From Coemansia sp. RSA 922 (lineage: Eukaryota; Kickxellomycota; Kickxellomycetes; Kickxellales; Kickxellaceae): a stretch of DNA of 11,055 nucleotides. The position numbers were made by a program, and so were the translations under genes. The notes under the pieces were generated by a model. The model had not been told where the DNA came from and did no database searches. It saw only the letters and a list, made by a program, of their open reading frames with translations. Position 1 is the stretch's first letter; each line of letters opens with the position of its first letter. This document shows positions 1 to 7,407 of this stretch, one piece after another. The stretch is taken from the NCBI GenBank assembly GCA_027577415.1, contig JANBQS010000866.1, forward strand, positions 1 to 11,055. The letters are read 5' to 3'.

Positions 1-367
1 TTAACGAGTGAACCATGCTGGAAAATAACTTGGTATTTATTTGGGCGATACCGCAAAGTGTAAAGATTAATATGAAATACCAAGAAAACAAGCACTAGGA
101 ACTGCCTATGTAAAAATATAATCAGTTTCCATCATGTGTATCCCAAGCGTTGGGAGAGTAGATGTTGGAAATAGGAGAGTACACGAAGTATCTTTGCGAG
201 TGGCTAGTTGAGTAGTCGAGGGGAGCTGTCCTGTGCGTTTGGCGAGTTGTGGAAATGTAAAAAGTGCAAAATCACATGGTTTTGATTAGCTTGGGCGTCT
301 GATCCTGTTTATTTTATCCGCAACCACAGAAAAAGTCGGTGATTTAGATTGAAATCTGCTGACAGTT
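1..367. other. Intergenic region left of the tRNA, no supported gene
   Basis: No convincing coding region is seen on either strand. Frame 1 of the plus strand is open from the left edge to a TAA at 61–63 (20 codons), which is too short to call the 3' end of a gene. On the minus strand an ATG at 16..14 followed by two or three open codons runs off the edge and could be the start of a gene outside the window, but nothing supports it. The stretch holds a perfect 10-bp inverted repeat (29–38 with 75–84) and a nested stem-loop at 126–171. The minus strand between about 150 and 240 is rich in C and T, as seen upstream of some other gene starts here. Confidence 0.5.
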
Positions 368-440
368 GGTTCCATAATGTAGCTGGTTATCATCTCGGAT
401 TCTGATTCCGGTAACCCGAGTTCGAATCTCGGTGGAACCT
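368..440 (+). tRNA. tRNA-Gln, anticodon CTG
   Basis: This 73-nt gene folds as a standard cloverleaf. The acceptor stem GGTTCCA pairs perfectly with TGGAACC, followed by discriminator T at 440. The anticodon stem TCGGA/TCCGG has one T·G pair and encloses the 7-base loop TTCTGAT, in which CTG reads the glutamine codon CAG. The T arm CCGAG-TTCGAAT-CTCGG is perfect and carries the internal B box. The D stem (ATGT/TCAT) has three pairs and one T·T mismatch. There is no intron. The leading GGTTC and trailing GGAACC-T agree with eukaryotic tRNA-Gln as I remember it. CCA is not encoded, as expected in a eukaryotic nuclear genome. It is transcribed alone by RNA polymerase III. Confidence 0.93.
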
Positions 441-441
441 A

Positions 442-456
442 TTTTTTATATTTTTT
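442..456 (+). terminator. RNA polymerase III T-run terminator of the tRNA
   Basis: Two T6 runs (442–447 and 451–456) begin two bases after the tRNA 3' end. This is the usual signal for Pol III release; the second run may act as a backup. Confidence 0.8.
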
Positions 457-561
457 ATTTGCTCATCGCAAAATCCAATGTCAACGATTTATTTTTGTGA
501 GCATGTTACAAATATATATTTTTCATCTGTTCTTATGTCATACTCGTACACATAAAGCAGC

Positions 562-590
562 TTATTTATTTATTTATTTATTTATTTTAT
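562..590. repeat. (TTTA)n microsatellite
   Basis: Nearly six perfect TTTA units cover 562–584 and a slightly imperfect tail runs to 590. It lies in the AT-rich stretch between the tRNA terminator and the 3' end of Myb-like paralogue A, just beyond the last recognisable relic of that gene. It is a simple slippage repeat with no coding role. Confidence 0.85.
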
Positions 591-629
591 TCGTCGGCTG
601 GAGACAAAACACAAACCAGCTCAAGGCAG

Positions 630-660
630 TAGATCTGCCAGTGTCCTCTTATGTCCATTT
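630..660 (-). pseudogene. Decayed last Myb repeat beyond the stop of paralogue A
   Basis: Just downstream of the TGA that ends paralogue A (663..661), the same minus-strand frame reads K-W-T-stop-E-D-T-G-R. It lines up without gaps with S-W-T-E-E-E-T-R-K at the start of the final Myb/SANT repeat of paralogue B (residues 737–745). The conserved tryptophan and threonine remain, and a GAA-type codon appears to have become TAA (651..649). Counted from the last clear match, the two proteins keep exactly the same spacing to this point. The copy once continued as in B and lost its C-terminal repeat by nonsense mutation. Similarity fades upstream of about position 630. Confidence 0.6.
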
Positions 661-2161
661 TCACGAGAGCAGTTTAAAACTCAGGTGCTTTATACGCAAT
701 GCTAGTATACACTGGGGCAGGTCCAATTCTTTAGCCGCGAGCTTCGTCGTTATCTGACCTGTTACGATGCGATTCGCCACATCGTTAAAGTCGATGTTGT
801 GTGACTTTGTCTGGTAGTGTGGATGCGCGGCTAGACGGAAGACAGTCACGTAGTAGTGGTTTTTGTAAACGGATTTACCTATCCGTTTGGAGATTTTTGA
901 TAAGATCTCGTCAACAGGGCACTTTCCAGCATATTGGTCTATGAGTTCGGATATCTCTTCCATCCTGTGTGAGGTGTATGGCGTCCGTACTTTCTTCGAC
1001 CACGCGTATCGTTTCAGTGCAGCTAACACGTTCTGACCACTAAGCATGGGTGACAAACGCCGGGCCACCTCTTTAAAGGCCAGCCCCTGAGCCCTGAGTG
1101 CCTCAGCCTGCTCGTACTCGGCATCCATCCACGTAAACTTGCCCTGAAACACGTTGTGTATGCGGATACAGTCACCCATGGCGACCCACATAAAGTTGGA
1201 CACAGCTCGAGAGTTCACTGGAACTGGCGCCGGATAGTACTCCTCAATAAAGCTGGTCATGCGGTCGACCATGCTATGTGAAAATGAATCAGGATCATAG
1301 TGCCAGCTGGCCTTGCCGACGTCATGCTGACTGAGCTCAAGACACTCATGCATGCCCAGTCCCGTTGCTTGACAGACTTGCGACCAGTCAACTGCACCAT
1401 TTGACTTGATCTGCCTTTGAACCTCACTAGTCACCAAGTTCACGCGGTCATCCAAAGCTTGTTTTCGTTTACGCTTGCGATTTATAGCACTGAGCCGTTG
1501 TTTGCACGCTGATATCGAACGATCAAGCACCATGCTGGCTTGCTCCCATCTGATCGCTCCACTAATCGTAGTTCCATGGATAATCTTCAACAGAGTCTCG
1601 TCGTCAGCTGCAGCCCATGGCGACCCCGAAAGAGCGGCATCCCGTCGTCTTGAAGCTACAATGGACGAAAAGATAGCAACATTAGTACATGTAGCGTGGA
1701 ACGATTATCACCACCATATTGTATCTTTACTTACCTAAAGATTTGGCGACTGGTGATTTGTCTTGGTAAGCCCTGTATAGCCTTATTCTCAAAAGCCTTG
1801 CAGCTTCTTGCGGTTTAACGCCTGAGTCAATAAGTTGCTGTAGCTGGCGAGCCTCGTCTAAAGACCAAGCAGAGTTATTACCAACATCCCCACTATGTTC
1901 GACCCAGTTACGTCGAGCCCTAGATGGTGGTACACCCAACGCCTTGCCGATGCAGTCCCAGTCGTCGCCGTACTCGTCTACGAGTTCTCGCATCTGGATC
2001 ATCTGGTTCATATTCATGCGGCCCGCCTTTAGCTCGTGAACGTATTGATGAGAAAATATGCTAATATCACTTTTTGGCCTAGCCGGTAACTCTCGCTTGA
2101 TAATGTCCACCAGCTCCAATATAGTTGTCGACTCCATGTGTTGTTCGATCAAGTCCTTCAT
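661..2161 (-). CDS. Myb/SANT-like protein, paralogue A (truncated copy, possible pseudogene)
   Basis: Two exons, 2161..1735 and 1655..661, join in frame (phase 1) into 473 residues. Exon 1 matches residues 266–406 of neighbouring paralogue B; exon 2 matches B from its central Myb repeat almost to the end. Visible motifs are a Myb-type helix unit around residues 155–202 (P-W-A-A-A-D-D-E to S-A-C-K-Q-R) followed by a basic R-K-R-K run, a V-D-W-S-Q-V unit at 231–236, and a region (216–309) almost identical to B. These look like degenerate Myb/SANT helix-turn-helix repeats, so DNA binding is a plausible but unproven role. I chose ATG 2161 because a TGA (2164..2162) stands directly before it where B has CGA. 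The missing N-terminal half and last repeat, with relics beyond both ends, suggest a decaying duplicate. The open frames and good splice sites mean it may still make a short protein. Confidence 0.6.
1656..1734 (-). other. Intron of Myb-like paralogue A (79 nt)
   Basis: The donor is TTTAG|GTAAGT and the acceptor is CATTGTAG|CTTCA on the minus strand. The intron is phase 1: a final G of exon 1 joins CT of exon 2 to give an alanine codon. Without splicing the frame stops at once inside the donor (GGT-AAG-TAA). Paralogue B has an intron of the same phase at the same aligned residue with the same TTGTAG acceptor end, which is strong comparative support. Confidence 0.85.
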
Positions 2162-2431
2162 TCAATCGCGCTCTTCATCAGTCCATTGGGCTATACACCC
2201 TTCAGTCTCAAATACTTCCAGTCCCCTCCTAAGCTCGTGGTATTTGTTCATGAGCGACTTTTCCAAACAAAAGATAGAGAGCAAAAGAAAGCAGAGCAAC
2301 GAGACACGTCGCATGAACTTTGATCGGCGATCTCTCGTAGTCATGTTAATAAGATCGATGACTTTCATTTGCGAGACCATTTGCATACAAGTAGACATGT
2401 TCAGTAAACTCAAAGTGATACGACTAAAGAT
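2162..2431 (-). pseudogene. Decayed 5' coding relic of Myb-like paralogue A
   Basis: The frame ending in the TGA at 2164..2162 still resembles paralogue B. The stretch read S-L-M-N-K-Y-H-E-L down to W-T-D-E-E-R-D aligns gap-free over 31 residues with S-L-T-S-R-Y-Y-R-F down to W-T-D-D-E-R-N in B (residues 234–264). Further upstream, S-Q-M-K-V-I-D-L-I resembles S-N-M-I-W-K-D-I-Y of B. Between the two lies an extra in-frame 63 bases (2320..2258), strongly C/T-rich on the coding strand, with no counterpart in B. All similarity ends at the F-box stop codon (2432), so about 200 N-terminal residues of the Myb gene are missing. It could serve as leader or promoter of the shortened gene instead of being inert. 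Confidence 0.55.
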
Positions 2432-4228
2432 TTAGCAACCCTTCCATCCGTGAAATAGCAAGCGACGAAGACGTGGGGCATATTGGCTGAATTCGGGCTC
2501 ATCGATTTTTTTCTCCATCTCTTCCATGAATTGCTCGCGATGTTTTTTATCCACAGCCACATAGTCAAAGTTAGGACACGCCAGTGCCAGAGACAACATA
2601 CAAGTTGCTAAATCGACATCGCTTATCCCCATATCCCAAATAGCCTCAATATGCCAGCATCGGAATCGCTTTCCAATCGGAGCATACGTCGTACAAACAT
2701 AGAGGGGAAGCTCAGCCATACTGACACCCTGGGGAAGCTCGCCGACAGTCAAAGTTAAGGTATATAGATCTGAAAGAAGCGGGAGCGACTTGACCAATGC
2801 AATTACCTCCCAGAACGGCAGAGGCGTACCAGGCAAAGACAGTATCTGGATACAGCCACAGTCTTTAAGCATCGAAAGAGCAAGAGTATAATCTACGGGA
2901 TACTTGTCCAGATCAGGTATAACTCTCACCGAGGCTCCAGGTGCAATCCTCAAAACAAACTGCATGTACTCGTCGACTGTGGCAAACACGTTTGGCATAC
3001 GAGGCAGTGATTTGATTTTGACGTACTTGAGATTCGGATGACTGGTAGGCGCAAATACTCTGTAGTTCTTAAGCATGGTGACGGTATTTGGACGTAGCTC
3101 CATTGTCAGGCATTCCAACATAGCGGCGTTGCCCCTGAAAAGCACGTCGTCGGCAAATGGATATGGCGATAGCAGGCTAAGGCGCAAAAGTCGAGGAAAC
3201 GGCACAACGCCATCGGAGATATCATCTTGTGATTGCACCAACCTAGAGGACGAGCTTATCTTCAACGTGTGCAGGCATATATACTCCAAATAGCCGCCGT
3301 CACCGGAGTCCCTAACTAGACCAGTTATGTCTTCGACGTCTACATCTATGTCAAGATACTGCAAAGAATGTGCGCTGCGACGTATCAGCGGCATAATGTC
3401 ATTGAAGCGCGTGTCCATAAAGAAGGCGATATGCACCAGGTCTCGGATTGGCTCCAGATCCAAATACATGAGCATAGGGGCAAAGCCACGCGTGATTACC
3501 GTGTGCTTTTCGACAATCCCAAAGAGCTGCTGGACAAGGTCTAATGCGTGGACATTACGGCGCTGAATTAGGCCCTTGGTCTTGTGGTCGGGTATCACGT
3601 CGATTTCTCTGACCGCAGGCACCATTTGCTTGACTCGCTGAGCAAATGATATTATGTTTGCTGCCGTATCTAGATATAGGAGATTGCCGCTCGTTAGTGC
3701 ATCGTCAGTGTCGCTTACTGTCTCCCAACCGTCGTCGTTGTCGTCGGTATGGTCATTCGCTGACTCCCAGTTATAGCTACTCTCGTCGTCAATGGTAAGG
3801 TCAAAAGTAAGCTTGTATACCAGCGGAAAAGAGCAGCCTTCGTATGGCGCAACAGAAAGAAGCTGTAGCGCCTTTCCCGAATATACAGACGCAATATCCA
3901 AGCGAAACCAAAGCTCTTTGGCCAAATGGGGTGTAGAATAATCGAACTTTCGGCTGCGCATTGGCCACGAATAAAGCAGGGCCTCATTTTTGTCTTGATT
4001 GAACGTCAGGGATAGTATGTACTCTCGGCAGAAGCGCGGGTGCACAAAGGCGCGAAAGTTGCGGCATACCCAGAGCAGCGGCATCTGCAGTATCTTGTAC
4101 TTGTCCGAGTGAGCAGTGACGCCGTCAAACAGCAAACGACTGCTGCCCGCAACGTAGTTGGCTATCAGCTTGACGATGTGGTGTGGGAGAAGCTGAAACG
4201 CTGACAGGTTGGCCATTGAAGTTGTCAT
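2432..4228 (-). CDS. F-box-like / leucine-rich-type protein (Coemansia-type family)
   Basis: The protein has 598 residues, is intronless and ends H-G-W-K-G-C. The N-terminal region (about 8–70: F-Q-L-L-P-x-H-I-V-K-L-I, then L-L-W-V-C-R-N-F-R-A) has the pattern of the F-box-like domain of a large Coemansia protein family as I remember it. The following S-V-A-P-Y-E-G-C-S-F-P segment (125–135) is also family-like. An acidic stretch rich in D, E and S lies near 148–180. The rest holds leucine-rich helices and strands without a crisp repeat. F-box proteins bind Skp1 and bring substrates to SCF ubiquitin ligases; that role here is inferred and no substrate can be named. An upstream in-frame ATG at 4357 would add 43 hydrophobic residues. 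I prefer 4228 because the family begins close to the F-box and a TATA-like element lies between the two ATGs. A 3' relic of a second such gene lies just upstream. Confidence 0.82.
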   Translation of the reverse strand: MTTSMANLSAFQLLPHHIVKLIANYVAGSSRLLFDGVTAHSDKYKILQMPLLWVCRNFRAFVHPRFCREYILSLTFNQDKNEALLYSWPMRSRKFDYSTPHLAKELWFRLDIASVYSGKALQLLSVAPYEGCSFPLVYKLTFDLTIDDESSYNWESANDHTDDNDDGWETVSDTDDALTSGNLLYLDTAANIISFAQRVKQMVPAVREIDVIPDHKTKGLIQRRNVHALDLVQQLFGIVEKHTVITRGFAPMLMYLDLEPIRDLVHIAFFMDTRFNDIMPLIRRSAHSLQYLDIDVDVEDITGLVRDSGDGGYLEYICLHTLKISSSSRLVQSQDDISDGVVPFPRLLRLSLLSPYPFADDVLFRGNAAMLECLTMELRPNTVTMLKNYRVFAPTSHPNLKYVKIKSLPRMPNVFATVDEYMQFVLRIAPGASVRVIPDLDKYPVDYTLALSMLKDCGCIQILSLPGTPLPFWEVIALVKSLPLLSDLYTLTLTVGELPQGVSMAELPLYVCTTYAPIGKRFRCWHIEAIWDMGISDVDLATCMLSLALACPNFDYVAVDKKHREQFMEEMEKKIDEPEFSQYAPRLRRLLFHGWKGC

Positions 4229-4250
4229 TTTTAGGAGCAGGGGAATAGAT

Positions 4251-4269
4251 GATTTAAATATAGAAAAAA
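4251..4269 (-). promoter_or_regulatory. TATA-like element and T-run before the F-box gene
   Basis: On the minus strand a TTTTTTT run is followed by CTATATTTAAATC, ending 23 bases before the ATG at 4228. The TATATTTAAA core is TATA-like. If it is used, transcription would start very close to this ATG, which favours 4228 over the upstream in-frame ATG at 4357. Confidence 0.4.
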
Positions 4270-4422
4270 AATGCGAAAACAGGGAGAAGAGAGGTGCTGT
4301 GCGACTAACAATGATTGTTTTCGAGCATATGACAAAGATAGGAATTGGTCTAATCAAATCACTTCCAAGCCACTGTTAAAAGTAATTCAGGTATTTTAGT
4401 ATTGCAAGTATTAAGCGCTCAG

Positions 4423-4600
4423 TTATTCTTGTTTATTATCTTTCCCATGAAACATCAAGCGACGCAAGTAAGGCGCATATGGCTTGGAGCTATCTATTTT
4501 CTATCTGGATCGTAAACAAGTTGCGCTGGGTAAAACAAGAAACAGCATAGTCAAAAATGGGGCTTGTCAACTCCAACAGCAGCACATGGATCGTCAAAGA
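4423..4600 (-). pseudogene. 3' relic of a second F-box-like gene
   Basis: The minus strand encodes, in two frames, the C-terminal tail of the neighbouring F-box family. From 4600 the reading H-V-L-L-L-E-L-T-S-P-I-F-D-Y aligns gap-free with C-M-L-S-L-A-L-A-C-P-N-F-D-Y of the intact gene. It hits a stop near 4494 (TAG). In another frame, P-Y-A-P-Y-L-R-R-L-M-F-H-G (about 4480..4440) matches Q-Y-A-P-R-L-R-R-L-L-F-H-G at the intact protein's end, closing with TAA at 4425..4423. At least one frameshift and the loss of everything upstream make this a dead fragment. The rest of 4358–4648 shows nothing else recognisable. Confidence 0.72.
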
Positions 4601-4648
4601 ATGAGTCTACACTTTGTATATAACTATTTTTTTCTACAGTTGCCAAAT

Positions 4649-7141
4649 TTATCGACTATATTGGTTATTGACAATTCTTAAAAGAGGCAAAACACCCATG
4701 CGCCTAAGGCTGAAAGCCTTAGAGCTACACTGACTTGCGCTCTTGGTGCCAAGGACTTTGCTAAAATAAACAAAATCGGGCCTTAAATCACAGGATTTCA
4801 TGTAGTCAACCAGCTTGCGAGTCTCCTCTTCAGTCCAACTCAAAGGAAACTGCTTCTTATACAAGCTCCTCAAATAACCATTCAAAGCGGCATGGGGTAC
4901 ATCCAATTCCTTAGCCGCATGTTTGACAGTTGTCTGACCTGTAGAGATCCGAGAAGCCAAATCGTTATAGTCGATATCGCGTAATTTGGCCTGGTAGTGA
5001 GGATGTACTGCGATGCGAGTAGCAATCAAGGAATAGCAGTCGTGTCGATCGCCGATGCTTAGTTGGGTACGGATTCTGTCAACAATTTCGGCGACAGTGT
5101 AATTTCCCGCATACTCGTCTACAAGCCTAACTATCTCGCTCGACTCACCTACAGAGATCGGCTCTAGTACTTGCTTGTGCGATGTGTAGTTCTTCAGTGC
5201 GTTAAACACATTATCTTGCGTAAGTGCAGGGGACAACTGTCGGGCGACCTCTTTAAAGGTCAGTCCCTGAGCCCTGAGCACAGCAGCTCGTTCAAAGTCA
5301 GCCTTGGTCCACCCAAATCTGTCCCGAGTCTCGTCGTGTATACGGATACAGTCACCCATGGCGACCCACATAAAGTTGGACACGGCTCGATAGTTTACTG
5401 AAACTGGCGCCGGGTAGTACTCCTCAATAAAGCTGGTCATGCAGTCGACCATGTTGTGTGAAAACGAATCCGGTCCATAGTCCCAGCTGGTCTTGCCGAC
5501 ATCGTACTGACTGAGCTCAAGACACTCATGCATGCTCAGTCCCGTAGCTTGGCTGACTTGTGACCAGTCAACAACACCGCTTGACTCGCGCTGCCTTTGA
5601 ACCTCGCTAGTTACAAGGATCTCGCGGTCATTTGTGACTTGTTTTCGTTTACGAGTTATGAGTTTAAACCGACTTTTGCACGCCGACTCCGTACGACCAA
5701 TCGCCATGCCAACCTGCTCCCACCAAGCTGCCGAATTTATTCCGGGCCCATCGACCATGTTCAACAGAATTTCGTCTTCGGCTGCGGTCCAGTGTGAATG
5801 AGAAATAGTAGTGTCCCTTTGCTGTAAAGCTACAATCAAGAATTACGCATAATTTCATAATAAACACCTGGCTCATATAGCGCAGTGTATTTGTTTTTGT
5901 CGCCACCATATTTGATGCTTACCTGAGGATTCGGCGTCAGGCATATTACCTTGACACGACTGGAGTGACCCCACTCCTAGAACTTGTCCAGCTTTAGGAT
6001 TAACACCAGAGTCGATGAGATTGCGTATTGAACAAGCCTCGTTTAAGGTCCAACCAGAGTTACCGCCCACTTTTCCGCCATACTTGACCCAGTTGTACTG
6101 AGCACTGGATGGGAGCACGCCCAATGCCTCGCCAATACGGCCCCAGTCCTCGCCGTACTCAGCTACTAGCTCTCTCAGTCGAATCATTTGGCCTGTATGC
6201 ATGCGGCCCGCCTTTAACTCGCAAACATATCGACAAGAGAATATGCCAATGTCACACAATGGCCTAGCAGGTAACTCACGTTTGAGAATGCTCACCAACT
6301 CCAATCTAGTTGTCGATTCCATGTGCTGTTCGATCAATATCTTCATTCGATTGCGCTCATCGTCAGTCCATGCGGTAGTGAGCCCTTTAGTCGTATTTCC
6401 ATTCGGCTTTGCTTTAAACCGATAATATCTGCTTGTGAGCGAGTTTACGCTTCGATATTGCATGAAATGCTGGTATATATCCTTCCAGATCATATTGGAG
6501 TCGCGCAACTCGCATATCAGCCGATATCCCACTTTGTTGATTGGACCATGAAAAGTGCCCTGTACTACGTGCTGACACTCCAAAGCGTCGACGTTCATGT
6601 ATATGCCAGCAAGTTTCCAGTCAACAGTAGAGTCGTCTGTATAGTTAGCCGCTATAAACCGCTTCAGCTCTTCCACATCCGTCCTTGACCAGCCGCCGAA
6701 GGTCTCGATCAGCGAGCGAGGTTGTATCGTTAAGGCGCAAAAATGATCCAGACACTCGATAAGCGGAATATCCAACTCGCTAGCTATCGCCTCCCAATCA
6801 TACTGGCCTATAGCGCTGTCAAAGTACCGCTCTGCCGTTTTGGTCACCAACGCGCTCTGTTGCTGTCTGCGCTGAGCCTCGACTTCCGCCTGGTTATAAA
6901 TGCTTTGTAGCGTGTCAGTCGAAAGGCAGTATTTTGAGGCTAGCTGATGCCACGGAGTTGCTGAGTTCTGTTGCTGGAATAGGCGGATATCTCCGACAAG
7001 GGCACTTTGAAGGTTGGCGGGGTTTCCAACTGGTGGTTGTGTAGCGGGATGTTCAGAAGGCCGTGGACGCAGAAGTGGCAAGTGTCGACTTGTAGAGGCC
7101 ATAGAAGCAGTGTACAACCGATTGGTTCTTTCAGGAGGCAT
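4649..7141 (-). CDS. Multi-repeat Myb/SANT-like protein, paralogue B (intact)
   Basis: Exons 7141..5923 and 5829..4649 join in phase 1 into 799 residues. Degenerate Myb/SANT units start at tryptophans near residues 151 (G-W-S-R-T-D-V-E-E-L), 258 (A-W-T-D-D-E-R), 364 (G-W-T-L-N-E-A), 420 (H-W-T-A-A-E-D-E-I-L), 580 (G-W-T-K-A-D-F) and 738 (S-W-T-E-E-E-T-R-K-L). The unit at 420–464, ending E-S-A-C-K-S-R-F and followed by R-K-R-K-Q, is closest to a canonical Myb repeat and may bind DNA. The protein appears to be two homologous halves (about 50–404 and 430–799) joined at the intron. Start: ATG 7141; an in-frame ATG at 7102 would drop 13 residues. The frame stays open to an ATG at 7330, but that extension reads through T-rich DNA as poly-phenylalanine and is probably leader. 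The N-terminus (2–40) is rich in P, R and S, with no clear signal peptide. Targets and function are unknown. Confidence 0.8.
5830..5922 (-). other. Intron of Myb-like paralogue B (93 nt)
   Basis: The donor is CCTCAG|GTAAGC and the acceptor is TTGATTGTAG|CTTTACAG on the minus strand, phase 1, forming an alanine codon (residue 407). Splicing joins two long frames that each match consecutive parts of paralogue A. Without it, exon 1 runs into a stop inside the intron. An alternative acceptor, TTTACAG, lies eight bases downstream but would break the frame. Confidence 0.85.
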
Positions 7142-7407
7142 ATGGAAGACTATTTTGTATACAAGAAAAATTATTAAAAACAAAAAGAGCAAAAAGAAAA
7201 GAAAGAAAAAAAAAGGAGAGAAAAAAAAACTTTTCGATACAGTTGTCTCTTGTTTGGCTATGCAGACGGGCTCCAAAAATAAATCGAGCCACCTGCAGGA
7301 TAGCAAATACTGTAGTTGAGCTAAATACATAACGTCTACGCACCAAATGTAAGTTCATTGCTTTCACTACTATACTATATATTGTCAACAAAACGGGATA
7401 ACACAAA
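7142..7407 (-). promoter_or_regulatory. Promoter and leader of Myb-like paralogue B, 3' flank of the channel gene
   Basis: This 266-bp gap carries a long pyrimidine tract on the minus strand (about 7236..7160: T runs broken by C and a few other bases) ending some 20 bases before the ATG at 7141. Such T/C-rich leaders are common at fungal promoters and may exclude nucleosomes or set the start site. The part near 7340–7407 must also hold the 3' end signals of the channel gene; I see no single clear poly(A) signal. Confidence 0.4.

Noticed and set aside
1..63. Open plus-strand frame of 20 codons ending in TAA at 61–63
   Set aside because: Too short and without recognisable similarity to be called the end of an upstream gene.
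325..367. Possible C/D-box snoRNA just before the tRNA (GGTGATTTAG with CTGA)
   Set aside because: The C-like box deviates from the consensus and no terminal stem brings the two boxes together.
2156..2215. A possible 60-nt intron (GTATTT to ATGAAG) that would remove the in-frame TGA of paralogue A
   Set aside because: It keeps phase 0 but would delete a W-T-D-E-E segment conserved with B, and its acceptor lacks a pyrimidine tract; RNA data would be needed to revive it.
2058..2435. Plus-strand open frame of 125 codons
   Set aside because: It is antisense to the exon and relic of Myb paralogue A, which align with paralogue B; no support of its own.
4229..4357. N-terminal extension of the F-box protein to the ATG at 4357
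   Set aside because: It adds 43 hydrophobic residues including the TATA-like and T-run DNA; family members as I remember them start close to the F-box.
7142..7330. N-terminal extension of Myb paralogue B to the ATG at 7330
   Set aside because: It would translate the T-rich leader into long phenylalanine runs; the sequence looks like promoter, not protein, and a good ATG exists at 7141.
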